DNA of 57,569 nucleotides from Aphanocapsa lilacina HA4352-LM1 (GTDB taxonomy: Bacteria; Cyanobacteriota; Cyanobacteriia; Gloeobacterales; Gloeobacteraceae), in assembly GCA_019359725.1 (NCBI GenBank), contig JAHHGR010000025.1, forward strand, positions 1-57,569. Direction: 5' to 3'. Position 1 is the stretch's first letter, and each line of letters begins with the position of its first letter. The notes under the pieces were generated by a model, which was not told where the DNA came from, ran no database searches, and saw nothing but the letters and a program-made list of their open reading frames with translations. The translations under genes were made by a program, and so were the position numbers. Below are positions 1 through 8,858 of this stretch, piece by piece.

Positions 1-124
1 TGCAATGTTGTATGTGTCAGGAAGTCAGTTATGTGCATTGGCTGGGAAAATTGCTGGGCAGCTGGAGGCGCAGGGTCTGGCCCCTCGAACTGTGTGCAAG
101 CGTTCACTGATTCAACACTTCTGG
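1..124 (+). repeat. Terminal 124-bp repeat, left copy
   Basis: This segment matches the reverse complement of 57443-57566 at 122 of 124 positions; the two differences are at 11 and 83. Similarity stops abruptly after base 124. Both copies are open in the frame that starts at base 5, so the segment may be the end of a coding region, for example the end of a transposase in an insertion sequence lying mostly outside the window. I do not recognise the encoded residues as a known transposase family. The two copies point towards each other. Confidence 0.85.
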
Positions 125-355
125 CTTAGTGCCGTCTCAATTGATGGAAAATCCTTCGGTTTAATGGGTGTTAATATTGACAGTAATTCCTACACTGAAT
201 CATTCAAAGATCAAATAGATGAAATTAACGCAGAAGCTAACAATCGTTCTTGGGAGCGACGCATGAATAATTTAAATACTGATGTTAATAGAATCAGGGA
301 CATTGTTCTTTCTTTAGAGAAGAAAGTTAAGACAACTAGTGGTGGTTTTGGTTAA
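5..355 (+). CDS. Chimeric small ORF of unknown function (116 aa)
   Basis: The first 40 codons lie inside the terminal repeat; the remaining 76 come from AT-rich sequence unique to this end. The C-terminal half is rich in Asn, Asp, Glu and Lys with heptad-like Leu/Ile/Val spacing (roughly residues 75-110), so it may form a coiled coil. At the other end of the window the same repeat frame closes with a stop two codons past the repeat boundary. The joined reading frame here is therefore probably a fusion made by insertion of the repeat upstream of, or into, an older gene. There is no clear ribosome binding site before base 5, and the true start may lie outside the window. Function unknown. Confidence 0.35.
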   Translation: MLYVSGSQLCALAGKIAGQLEAQGLAPRTVCKRSLIQHFWLSAVSIDGKSFGLMGVNIDSNSYTESFKDQIDEINAEANNRSWERRMNNLNTDVNRIRDIVLSLEKKVKTTSGGFG

Positions 356-462
356 GTAGAACGCTCGATCTGGTGAATTAATAGTTCCTACTCTTACTCA
401 GGACAGAAGACCGCAGATGGATGTAGATGCGAGAGTGTCTCCAACAATCGAGAAGCTTAGAA

Positions 463-1491
463 ATGATGATGAGTGGAGATCGCAGGCGGTTTATCCAGCA
501 GTTCGCAGCGGGTGCGGCATTGCTCGCGGCCGGTCAGGCGCTGACGGCACAGAGGGGGCAGGCCCAGGGGACGATCCCTCGCCGTCCGTTCGGTAAGACG
601 GGCGTGCAGGTGTCGATTATTGGAATAGGCGGCTACCACCTGGGCTCGGCTAAAAGCGATGTGGAGGCCGTCCGTATCATCCATGCGGCGATGGATGCGG
701 GAGTGAATTTTCTAGATAACGCCTGGGAGTACCACGACGGGCTGAGCGAGGAGCGCATGGGCAAAGCCCTGCGCGGCGGCAGGCGGCAGCAGGCGTTTTT
801 GATGAGCAAAGTCTGCACCCACGGCCGGGATCGCAAGGTGGCCATGGGCCAGCTCGAAGACTCCCTTAGACGCCTGGGCACCGATTATCTCGATCTCTGG
901 CAGGTCCACGAGGTGATCTACGACAACGACCCGGATCTGCACTTCGCCCCGGGCGGCGTTATCGAAGCGCTGGAGCAGGCCAAAAAACAAGGCAAAGTCC
1001 GCTACGTCGGTTTTACCGGTCACAAAGATCCGGCGATTCATTTGAAAATGCTGGAGAAGGGCTATCCTTTCGATGCCTGCCAGTTGCCCCTCAACTGTTT
1101 CGATGCGAGTTTTCGCTCTTTTGAACAGCAGGTGTTGCCGCGTCTCAATGCGCTGGGGATCGCTGCAATCGGTATGAAAAGTTTCGGCGGCAGCGGCGAG
1201 ATGCTCAAAAAAGGTCTGCTCTCCCCGGTGGACGCGTTGCGCTACACGATGAGCTTGCCGGTCGCCACTACTGTAAGCGGAATCGAATCGCCGGTCATCC
1301 TGGAGCAAAATCTGCGGGTAGCCCGGGGCTTCGTCCCCTTCGACCAGAAGAAACTGGCGGCGATGCGCTCGAAGTACGCGACCCTTGCCGCCGACGGCCG
1401 CTTTGAACTGTACAAGACATCCAAAAAGTACGACGGCCCCCCCGGCCGCGAGCAGCATGGTTTCCCCCCGGACAAAGAACTGGCTTCTTGA
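463..1491 (+). CDS. Aldo/keto reductase with Tat signal
   Basis: NAD(P)H-dependent oxidoreductase of the aldo/keto reductase superfamily (about 342 aa). Three consecutive ATG codons lie at 463, 466 and 469; an earlier ATG at 427 would only add a tail before the signal. The N-terminus carries an RRRF twin-arginine motif followed by an Ala-rich hydrophobic segment and an Ala-Gln cleavage region, which predicts folded export by Tat. The AKR tetrad can be read: Asp and Tyr in DNAWEYHDG, Lys in LMSKVC and His in WQVHEV. The C-terminal third has the usual MKSFGGSG and SGIES-type loops. It stands alone, with no operon partner. The substrate cannot be told from sequence. Confidence 0.85.
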   Translation: MMMSGDRRRFIQQFAAGAALLAAGQALTAQRGQAQGTIPRRPFGKTGVQVSIIGIGGYHLGSAKSDVEAVRIIHAAMDAGVNFLDNAWEYHDGLSEERMGKALRGGRRQQAFLMSKVCTHGRDRKVAMGQLEDSLRRLGTDYLDLWQVHEVIYDNDPDLHFAPGGVIEALEQAKKQGKVRYVGFTGHKDPAIHLKMLEKGYPFDACQLPLNCFDASFRSFEQQVLPRLNALGIAAIGMKSFGGSGEMLKKGLLSPVDALRYTMSLPVATTVSGIESPVILEQNLRVARGFVPFDQKKLAAMRSKYATLAADGRFELYKTSKKYDGPPGREQHGFPPDKELAS

Positions 1492-1503
1492 GCGAATGGC
1501 GCC

Positions 1504-1688
1504 TCATTCCGCCTGGCCGTTGCCACCCTCGCGGTCGCGGCGCAAAATGTAGTCGTTGATTGCTGCTTGATCGAGGTTCTGAGTGCTCGTCAGCGTGGCG
1601 GCCCGCAGCTCGGCTATCAACTCCCCATGCTGATCAAGCCGCCCTTCGGCACGGTCCAGACGCCCTTCCATCGAAAATGCTTCGCCAC
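1504..1688 (-). pseudogene. 3' remnant of a small coiled-coil gene cut by IS30
   Basis: On the minus strand an open frame runs from the IS30 border at 1688 to a TGA at 1504-1506. It contains an internal ATG at 1671 that would give 55 residues. The peptide starts MEGRLDRAEGRLDQHGEL and has the regular Arg/Leu/Asp/Glu pattern of the short coiled-coil proteins common in cyanobacteria. The frame is open up to the exact IS edge, so the most likely reading is the tail of a gene whose 5' part was removed by the IS. It could also be a small intact gene starting at 1671. Confidence 0.4.
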
Positions 1689-2742
1689 TTCAAAAATGAA
1701 GTGCAACACCTGAAGCCCTTTTGCTGAGGGACTCACGGAGGTAACCTGACGTTTACCACGACGAAAGGTCACCTTCATGAGCTACCAGCAGCTTAGCCTG
1801 GCTGAGCGCTAACAGATCTATGTGCTCAGAGATGAAAATTGTTTGGACATCCAAGCCATTGCCCGTTTGCTGCATCGCTCCCCAAGCACGATCAGCCGCG
1901 AACTGCTGCGCAACCAGTCCGATGGGCATTACCTTCCTCAGGCAGCCCAAGCTTTGGCACAGGCGCGACGACACAACCGCAAACGGCGTTTCGTGAAAGT
2001 GTCTTTGGAACTGGTGCTGCTCATCAAACAACACCTGGCTTCTTTTCACAGCCCCGAACCATTGTGCGGACGGCTGGAATTGGAGGGTGAAGACTTCGTT
2101 AGCCACGAGTTGGTCTATCAGATGATCTATGCCAACCACGCAGGGCTGGGAGCTTACCAAAAGTATTTGCGTCAGGGTCGGCCCAAACGCCGGAGGCGGG
2201 GCGGGGCGAAAAGCAAGCGGGGCCAGATTCCCAACCGCATGGACATCGAGGAACACCCGGCGATTGCGGGGTTAAAAGTCGAGACAGGCCACTGGAAAGG
2301 GGATACCGTTATCGGAGCAAATCACCAGGGTGGGTTGGTAACCTTGGTGGACAAGCACTCAAAATATCTGCTGGTGGGGCTGATGGAAAACCGGAGGGCA
2401 ACGGTCAGCGAAGGACTGCTGGTTCAGGTAAAAAGCGAGCAGGTCAAGACGTTGACCTTTGACAACGGCAAGGAATTTTCAGAGCACGAAAAGCTCAGTG
2501 AATCGACAGGAGCGGCGTGTTACTTTGCCAAACCGTATCACTCGTGGGAGCGCGAATTGAACGAGCATACGAATGGCCTACTGCGTCAATTTTTTCCCAA
2601 GTCAACGAACTTTCGCATTGTCAAAGCCGAGCAAGTACAGAAAGCAAGGGAGCTGTTGAACGATCGCGAAAAGTGCTTGGTTATCGGACTCCGCGAGAGG
2701 TATTCTTGGGTGAGTCAGGCCCTGTTGCACTTCAAACTTGAA
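1689..2742 (+). mobile_element. IS30-family insertion sequence, decayed
   Basis: A unit of about 1.05 kb is bounded by imperfect inverted repeats of 19 bp: TTCAAAAATGAAGTGCAAC at 1689-1707, and its counterpart ending TTCAAACTTGAA at 2724-2742. It encloses one transposase gene of the IS30 family. A second, heavily deleted copy of a related element lies at 17289-17653 with the same left end. Its right edge lies 24 bp from the stop codon of the NB-ARC/WD40 gene on the opposite strand. Confidence 0.85.
1777..2741 (+). pseudogene. IS30-family transposase, nonsense codon and frameshift
   Basis: The start ATG at 1777 opens MSYQQLSLAER, matching MSYTQLSAQER of the second copy at 17378. Codon 12 is TAA (1810-1812), where the second copy has CAG for Gln. 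After it the frame continues with the N-terminal HTH (ARLLHRSPSTISREL) and the DDE catalytic core: Asp in WKGDTVIG, Asp in TFDNGKEF and Glu in LNEHTNGLLRQFFPK. Near 2660-2675 the reading frame shifts. The family's conserved C-terminal motif (LGYRTPREVFL) is then found in a different frame that ends at 2741. Catalytic residues are intact but the gene needs two repairs to be expressed, so transposition in cis is unlikely. Confidence 0.85.
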
Positions 2743-2765
2743 AGGGCGCCCGACAGCGGCGGCGG

Positions 2766-5700
2766 TCAGGTTGTTTTGTCGCTGCTCGGCTTTTCTACCG
2801 CGCCGAGGGCGACGAGCGACGAGCGCTGCGCTTCACTCAATCCGACGGCACCGGCAATGTTCATGTCGGCATGGGGACCGGGAGCGCGCAGCACCCGCAG
2901 GCACCTGCCCGCAGCCACCGACCAGAGGCGAATCGAGCCGTCCTCGCAACCGGCAATCAGTAGCTGTCCGTCCCCCTCAAAAGCGAGCGCTCGCACAGCA
3001 CTCCCGCAGGAGAACGACTGGAGCGCCTCCCCCGTCGGTAAGCTCCATAGCCGCACGCTGCCGTCCATCGCACCGACGGCCAGTTGGCGCTCGTCCGGGC
3101 TGAAGGCCACCGTCCAAACCCAACCGCCGTGGCCCTCCAGGTGCTTCAGGCAGCGACCGGTGGCCACCTCCCAAATGCGCGCGCTCCGATCGGCGCTGCC
3201 GGTGGCCAGCAAGCGGCCGTCCGCACTGGCGGCAATCGACCAGATCCAGCTGGTGTGGCCGGTGAGCGTTCTCAGGCACCGGCCTGTGGCCGCATCCCAC
3301 AGCCGCACAGCCTGATCGACGCTGCCCGCCAGAATCTGGCCGTCTGGCATAAAGGCGACGGCCAGCACCCGATGATCGGCTTCTGTAATCGTTCTAAGAC
3401 ATTGGCCGTTTGCTGTGTTCCACAGCCTGACGGTGCGGTCGGCACTGCCGCTGGCCAACCGTCGGCCGTCGGGGCTGAAGGCCACCGACCAGACCCAGCT
3501 GGTGTGGCCGCGCAGCGCGCGCAGGCACCGGCCACCCGCCGCCTCCCACAACCGCAGCGTATGATCCGCGCTGGCGCTCGCCACGGTGGCGCCGTCCGGG
3601 GCAAAGGCCACCGACCAGATCGGGTGGGTATGCCCGGCCATGACCTGATGACACCGGCCCTCCCCGATGCTCCAGATCCGCACGCGGTGGTCGCCGTCGC
3701 CGCTGGCGAATCTGCCGCGGCCGTCCGCTGCAATGGCGCCGATACCGTCGCTGTGGCCCTTGAAGGAATACAGGCACTGGCCGCTTTGCACATTCCACAG
3801 CCGGACGGTCCGGTCGATGCTGCCGGAGGCCAGCAGGCCGCCGTCCGGGGCGAAGGCGACCGCCCGGATAATCCCGGTGTGGCCGCGCAGAATCGATTGG
3901 CAGCGGCCGTCGGCATGCCACACCCGAACGGTGGTGTCCCAACCGCCGCTGGCCAGGTGCTGCCCATCCGGACTCCACGCGACCTGGCGCACTTTGTCCT
4001 GGTGGCCGGTGAGCACCTGCCTGCACGAACCGCTGCGGATGTCCCAGATCCGCAGCGTGCCATCCGAGCTGGCGCTGGCTAAAGCGCGGCTGTCGGGACT
4101 GAAGGCTGCCGACCAGACCTCATCGGTGTGGCCGCGCAACGTGCACAGGCACCCGCCACCCGCCGCCTCCCACATTTTGACCGTACCGTCGTTGCTACCG
4201 CTGGCCAGGTACCGGCCGTCCGGGCTCCAGACGACCACCGCCACCACGTTGCGGTGGCCGGTCAGGGTATGGCGGCACAGGCCGTCCTGGGCGTCCCACA
4301 CTTTGAGGGTGCCATCGAGGCTGCCGCTTACGATGCGGTGGCCGTCGGGAGAAAAGGCGACCGAGCGCACCCCCTTGCTGTGGCCGATCAAGGTAGCTTG
4401 CAGTTGGCCCGAATCCACCTGCCACAGCCGAACGGTGCCATCCAGACCGGCGCTCGCCAGCGTCCGGGCGTCGGGGCTGAAGTTGAGCCCCTCGACCCAA
4501 CCGCTGTGCCCAATCAAAACGAAGCGTTGCTCCAGGCTTTGCCCCAGGCACAGGTGCACCTCGCCGCGGGTGTCGGCCATGGCGAGCCAACGGCCGTCCG
4601 GGCTGAAGGCGAGGGCCAGCACCCCGCAAAAATGATCCGAAAAGGCACTGTGGACAAAGCGGCTGCCCGAAAAGTCGGTTTCGCGCAGGCAAGCCGCCCG
4701 CAGGTCGGCCTGACGGATGGTGAGGCCGGCGAAATTCCAACCGCGCAAATCGGTCTCCAGGTGCACCAGCAAATTGAGCAAGTTGCCTGCGGCGTAGCCC
4801 GCCCTACCGTCTTGCAGACGGCACAGCACCTTTCCCAGGCAGGCTTCAAGAGCGCTTCTCCCACCGCATAGCGACTGCAGACGCTGGACGGTCGGTTCGA
4901 CAATCAACCGCAGCTGCGCCTCGCGCAGGTAATCTCTGCCCCGGGCATGCAGCAGGGCGTGGCTTTCGAGCAGCCCGACTTCACCTGCGAGGATGTCGTG
5001 GCAGACCCGATCGATGAGTTGACGGGTCACGAACTCCATGACCACCGGCTGCAGCGTGAAGCCTTCTCCGGTTTTTTCGACGAGCGAGCGGCGGCTGAGG
5101 GAGCGGACCACCTCGACGAGTTGCGGCTGAGCGGCAGGTGAGACGAAGCGTTCGCGCAGGCGGGCGAAGGTGACCGGTGTACGCTCCACCGCCAGCCAGA
5201 AGGCTGCAGCCTGCTCAAGGTCCGAGAGGCGGTGGAACTGTTTTTGCAGCAACTCCTCAATATCGCCGAAGACGGCCATCCCGCCCCGAATCAAGTCGAC
5301 AAGTTCGCCTATCTGCCCTTCGAACAGCTCCTGCACCGTCGGTGCGACCATCTTCAAAGCCAGAGGATTGCCGGCATAATGCTCAATCAGCGTGCGCCAC
5401 TCCGCCTCGGAACCAAAAAAAGCGCCCCGAGCCTGAAACACCTGGCGGCCCTCGGCCTCGCCCAAACCAGCAAGCACCAGCGAGCGCACCGGCAGGGCGT
5501 GGCCCTCCAGGGCGCTCAACTCGTGGGGCTGTTCCCGGCCGGTCACCAGCAGACAGCTTTGGTGCGCAATTTCGCCCGCGCTGCGCAACAGCTCGCCGTA
5601 CCCTTCGTAGCCTTCACGGTAGTGCCCAGCCCAGCCGCCCTCCCGCAGCACCGTCTCGATATTGTCGAGCACCAGCAAGCAGCGCTGCTTTTGCATCAGC

Positions 5701-6326
5701 TGCAGCACCCGGTGCAATTTGCCGTCCAGGTGAGGCGGCGCCTCGGCCGCCGGCCCCACATCGAGAAAACGAAGCACATCCGAGAGGATCTGCTCGATAG
5801 GCGGTGCGTTGCGCAGCGATCGCCAGATGACGCACTCGAAAGTCGGGCGCTGCCGCTCGATGAATCGGGCCGCCAGGGCGGTCTTGCCGATGCCGCCCAT
5901 TCCCAACAGGCTGACCACGCGGCAACGCTCCTCGACAATCCACCGGTGCAACAGAGCCAACTCCTCGGCGCGCCCGTAAAAGTGGGTCACATCGATCGCT
6001 TCGCTACAGTCGATACGCGCCATGCGGAGGCTAGCTTCCGGCAGGCGCGCGTAAACACAATCGCCTGCTTCGAGGGCCAGGTCGAAAACCTGGAACAACA
6101 GACCGATCGAACTGAAATCCACGCCGTCTTTGCGATCTAGGATGCGCTTGACTGTGTTGTGGTGCATTCCCGGCAAACCGGCCAACTGCGCCTGCATCGA
6201 GAGTTTGCGGGCGGTGCAACGCACCCCGCTCTTGAACTCCCAATCGTGTATTTTGGCCTGCAGCTTGCCCCAGCCGCTCTCCGTCAAAACGAATCCTCGC
6301 TGGCGGCCGACTTTAAAGGTCTGCAT
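2766..6326 (-). CDS. NB-ARC (STAND) NTPase with 14 WD40 repeats
   Basis: Large signalling protein of 1186 aa. Residues 1-95 form a small helical region that resembles a DNA-binding HTH (KRILDRKDGVDF). Residues about 115-350 are an AP-ATPase/NB-ARC domain: Walker A GMGGIGKT at about 141-149, Walker B LLVLDN at about 217-222, and the GNPLAL motif near 320. A winged-helix/helical region follows, then a short pentapeptide-like stretch (ADLRAACLRETDF, about 540-553). From about 565 to 1160 there are 14 WD40 repeats with recurring SPDG and H...LW/IW signatures, enough for two seven-bladed propellers. In STAND proteins the repeats sense a ligand and the NTPase oligomerises. No effector enzyme is visible, so the N-terminal HTH suggests a transcriptional output. 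A role in defence or stress signalling is possible but unproven. Confidence 0.9.
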   Translation of the reverse strand: MQTFKVGRQRGFVLTESGWGKLQAKIHDWEFKSGVRCTARKLSMQAQLAGLPGMHHNTVKRILDRKDGVDFSSIGLLFQVFDLALEAGDCVYARLPEASLRMARIDCSEAIDVTHFYGRAEELALLHRWIVEERCRVVSLLGMGGIGKTALAARFIERQRPTFECVIWRSLRNAPPIEQILSDVLRFLDVGPAAEAPPHLDGKLHRVLQLMQKQRCLLVLDNIETVLREGGWAGHYREGYEGYGELLRSAGEIAHQSCLLVTGREQPHELSALEGHALPVRSLVLAGLGEAEGRQVFQARGAFFGSEAEWRTLIEHYAGNPLALKMVAPTVQELFEGQIGELVDLIRGGMAVFGDIEELLQKQFHRLSDLEQAAAFWLAVERTPVTFARLRERFVSPAAQPQLVEVVRSLSRRSLVEKTGEGFTLQPVVMEFVTRQLIDRVCHDILAGEVGLLESHALLHARGRDYLREAQLRLIVEPTVQRLQSLCGGRSALEACLGKVLCRLQDGRAGYAAGNLLNLLVHLETDLRGWNFAGLTIRQADLRAACLRETDFSGSRFVHSAFSDHFCGVLALAFSPDGRWLAMADTRGEVHLCLGQSLEQRFVLIGHSGWVEGLNFSPDARTLASAGLDGTVRLWQVDSGQLQATLIGHSKGVRSVAFSPDGHRIVSGSLDGTLKVWDAQDGLCRHTLTGHRNVVAVVVWSPDGRYLASGSNDGTVKMWEAAGGGCLCTLRGHTDEVWSAAFSPDSRALASASSDGTLRIWDIRSGSCRQVLTGHQDKVRQVAWSPDGQHLASGGWDTTVRVWHADGRCQSILRGHTGIIRAVAFAPDGGLLASGSIDRTVRLWNVQSGQCLYSFKGHSDGIGAIAADGRGRFASGDGDHRVRIWSIGEGRCHQVMAGHTHPIWSVAFAPDGATVASASADHTLRLWEAAGGRCLRALRGHTSWVWSVAFSPDGRRLASGSADRTVRLWNTANGQCLRTITEADHRVLAVAFMPDGQILAGSVDQAVRLWDAATGRCLRTLTGHTSWIWSIAASADGRLLATGSADRSARIWEVATGRCLKHLEGHGGWVWTVAFSPDERQLAVGAMDGSVRLWSLPTGEALQSFSCGSAVRALAFEGDGQLLIAGCEDGSIRLWSVAAGRCLRVLRAPGPHADMNIAGAVGLSEAQRSSLVALGAVEKPSSDKTT

Positions 6327-6895
6327 CGGACTCTCCGCAAAAATAACTACCCCGAATGGAGCGCAGTATTGCCCACGAATACGCAGGCGATCGGTCCTGG
6401 CTCGGCCTTGGAGCAGGCAACCGGGCTCGCTGTCTTTACTCGATCGATCTACGGTTGTGGTCGCGGCCTGAAGCGTCCTCCAGCGATTGGGGCGGTGGGT
6501 ATATTACAATATATATCAGTTGGTAAATTAAAAATCAACAATTAATGGACCGAAAACAAACACTCTATCAAAGTCAAGCATTTCCTGCGCCGGATCATAT
6601 TTTTTCCTGTCGCTAACAACAAAAATGGTGCCTCATCATTGATGAAAATCCAATGTTATTCGAATTTAAATCCATCATTAAGACTATGCTCTACACAACA
6701 GAATTGCCGAAGGATTTAATGCATTTTAATGCATTTCACACTCAGTTTATTTGTTTAGTTTGCAGTGTTTTATTGCGTCCCATACTATCAATCTCAACGG
6801 CTTTATCGAATGGGTTTGCCGTTGACATCAAACCCATTCGATCAATCTATACTTTAAAGATTTTTGTAGATTACTATTTTTTTAGGCTTGCACAG
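6327..6895. other. AT-rich gene-free interval
   Basis: No supportable gene. From about 6480 the sequence becomes strongly AT-rich (for example the TATA-like runs around 6500-6540), in sharp contrast with the GC-rich genes on both sides. It should hold the promoter of the NB-ARC gene, and it contains the hairpin at 6805-6842. An open frame at 6653-7012 has no ribosome binding site and runs into the DMT transporter gene on the other strand, so I do not count it. Confidence 0.6.
6805..6842. promoter_or_regulatory. 13-bp perfect inverted repeat (hairpin or operator)
   Basis: ATCGAATGGGTTT (6805-6817) is followed after a 12-base spacer by its exact reverse complement (6830-6842). It lies about 54 bp beyond the 3' end of the DMT transporter gene, which is transcribed towards it. 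It could therefore act as that gene's terminator stem, but the T-run expected on the transcript side is weak. It could equally be a protein binding site or a trace of a mobile element. Confidence 0.5.
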
Positions 6896-7900
6896 CTACC
6901 AGCCTTTAAATCCCATGCCCGCTCCCCAGGGTTGCGCCGTAGTGCGCCTGCTGCCTACAAGACCCAAGGCAATGCCCAAAAGAATGATGCTGCCCCCCGC
7001 GTACTGGGCTGAAGTGGGCGCTTCGCCCAAAAGCCAGTAGGCGGCCAAGATCGCCCCGAGCGGATGAAAAGCTTCGATGACGGCGGCTTGAGCGGCGCTT
7101 GTGCGCTTGAGTCCTAGAAGCCAGAGCGATTGACCGACCACGACAATCAGCGTGCCGTACAGCAGCATCCACTGCCAAAGCAATGGCGAAAAGGCATCGA
7201 CGAAATGGTGGCTGCCAAACAGGTACAGGGCGATGACAAAAAATACGACCGTTCCGATGGCCGTGCGCACGACGGCAAACGTTCCGACCGGGATGCGGCT
7301 GAGGCGCGCGCGGCTGATGATGTTCGCAAGTGCGAGGGCCACCGCCCCGAATGCAGTCAGCCATTCCCCCTGGCCCGTGGTGCTCAGGTGCAGCGCGGCC
7401 ATGCCGCCCATCGAAACGCCCTGCAAAGTGACTGTCACTATGACCCCCAGAAAACCCACGGCGGCACCGGCGGTCTGCCAGGGGGTAGGGCGTTCGCGCA
7501 GCCACCAGAAGGAAAGGGCAAGCGTCAACAGCGGTTCAAGACGGCCCACCAGGGTGACGTTGTTGACCATGGTCTGGGAAAGGGCCATCAAGATGAGCGC
7601 CGGGGCCAGTGCTCCTGCGAGCAAAGCCACCCCAACCATCCCCAACCAGTCGGCGGGGGAAAACTGCCGCAAAATCGCCGGTTTCAGCTGGTTGCGGTAA
7701 AGCGGAATCAGGACCAGCAGGGCGCAGAGGTTGCCCACAAACAACAGATTGCAAAATGATATCGGGTTTCTGCCGTCGATGGTCGGGTGCTGGGCGCCCA
7801 GTTCGTTCAACTGGCGCGTCACAGCGCCGGAGGCGGCGAAGATCGCGACTGCGACCCACAGATAGAGCTGTCCGGGTATTTTCGCAATCAGCGCGCTCAC
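6896..7900 (-). CDS. EamA/DMT-family membrane transporter
   Basis: Membrane protein of about 334 aa with ten hydrophobic segments arranged as two EamA repeats, as in drug/metabolite transporters. I chose the GTG at 7900 because AGGA lies seven bases upstream and the first helix (LYLWVAVAIFAASGAVTRQL) follows directly. A TTG at 7960 would add an Arg/His-rich tail. The second repeat has the typical pattern AQAAVIEAFHPLGAILAAYWLLGE. The substrate is unknown. Neighbours give no hint, since the DoxX gene on the same strand is about 90 bp upstream. Confidence 0.85.
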   Translation of the reverse strand: MSALIAKIPGQLYLWVAVAIFAASGAVTRQLNELGAQHPTIDGRNPISFCNLLFVGNLCALLVLIPLYRNQLKPAILRQFSPADWLGMVGVALLAGALAPALILMALSQTMVNNVTLVGRLEPLLTLALSFWWLRERPTPWQTAGAAVGFLGVIVTVTLQGVSMGGMAALHLSTTGQGEWLTAFGAVALALANIISRARLSRIPVGTFAVVRTAIGTVVFFVIALYLFGSHHFVDAFSPLLWQWMLLYGTLIVVVGQSLWLLGLKRTSAAQAAVIEAFHPLGAILAAYWLLGEAPTSAQYAGGSIILLGIALGLVGSRRTTAQPWGAGMGFKGW

Positions 7901-7992
7901 GGGGCGATCCTGGTGATGGGCCGAAGGACGGACGGTACGGCGGTGTTCTGGCAACCGCAATCAACCCGATTGGCGATTCAGCCGTACTGATG

Positions 7993-8508
7993 TTAGTGGC
8001 GCGATGGATCCGCTTGCCCGGGCGGATTGGCGGCCGCTGCCCGCCGGCCGGAGGCCAAAGGCGTCCCTGCAGCTTTTGCTTTGACTTCCTCCCAGACCAT
8101 GCAAATCCAGACATTGATCATGATGAAGACGTTTTTGTCCCAGGTCGATTCGTTACTGGGAAACAGGCCCGCCGCCGGAAACAAACCAAAGGCCAGGATA
8201 AAGCTCGACAGCATCAGCAGCATCAGCGCCCCGGCAAATTTCGTCCAGCGCCCCAGGGCGAACAGCGTACCTGCAGCAATTTCCACCGCCGGCAGCAAAT
8301 AGGCATACGGCAGCGCCATCCAGGCGGGTAGCGGGCCGATGCCTTCGAAGCCCAGCCCCCACAGCCGCAACTTGGCCGTACTGAGCGTTTCGAGCAGACC
8401 GCCGCTGTCGTAAAAGTGCAAGGAATTGGCGATGCCCGAGAGGACGAAAAACACTCCCAGCACGATGCGCGTGGCGGTCAAGGTGGTTTGGAGGGTTGTG
8501 GCGTTCAT
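7993..8508 (-). CDS. DoxX-family membrane protein
   Basis: About 171 aa with four predicted membrane helices and the DoxX features: an early RIVLGVFFVLSGIANSLHF helix, a central PAVEIAAGTLFALGRWTKFAG segment and a late helix containing MINVWICMVW. The ATG at 8508 is preceded by GGAG, and the ORF extension upstream lacks family similarity. DoxX proteins sit in the cytoplasmic membrane and are often linked to quinone or thiosulfate redox chemistry; the reaction of this member is not known. The C-terminal tail is Ala/Gly/Pro-rich. Confidence 0.8.
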   Translation of the reverse strand: MNATTLQTTLTATRIVLGVFFVLSGIANSLHFYDSGGLLETLSTAKLRLWGLGFEGIGPLPAWMALPYAYLLPAVEIAAGTLFALGRWTKFAGALMLLMLSSFILAFGLFPAAGLFPSNESTWDKNVFIMINVWICMVWEEVKAKAAGTPLASGRRAAAANPPGQADPSRH

Positions 8509-8858
8509 CCGAGGGTCTCCACGGCTGCGGGTGCACCAGGCCTCACCACTGTTGTCCATCCGGCCTGCCGCCGGGAAGGAGATAGCTCACTTAGCGGCGA
8601 ACTTTAGAGCGCAATGGAGTCCCCAGGGCTCCGCTCGGTCGTTTCATCGGCAGCGGCAGGGACCGCACGAGCGCCGCAGGCTCGATGGCTTAACTTGTGG
8701 GCTAACCAGGACAACTTCGCCTTTCGCCCCGATTTTGCTGCCCATAATGGGCGCAGGCTGTTTGGAAACCCCCAGTCCGCGCCCACAGCCTCGGGCGACA
8801 GGCCTGAGCGGTTTCGCCTGCATCTGCAGACCACCTTCAGAAATTGAGGATACTACCG
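8509..8858. other. Divergent intergenic region
   Basis: 350 bp between the divergent DoxX and DM13 genes. It must carry both promoters, but I see no convincing -35/-10 pair, repeat or conserved RNA. Short frames within it (for example 8614-8847 plus) lack ribosome binding sites and family similarity. Confidence 0.5.

Noticed and set aside
2766..4700. Regular repeats of about 126 bp that could suggest a repeat array
   Set aside because: They are the coding units of the WD40 repeats, not a CRISPR or satellite array.
3084..6140. Long plus-strand frames opposite the NB-ARC/WD40 gene
   Set aside because: They mirror the repeated WD40 codons, have no family similarity and no ribosome sites.
6653..7012. 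119-codon frame in the AT-rich region
   Set aside because: No ribosome site, overlaps the DMT transporter 3' end and shows no protein-like pattern beyond hydrophobic AT-rich codons.
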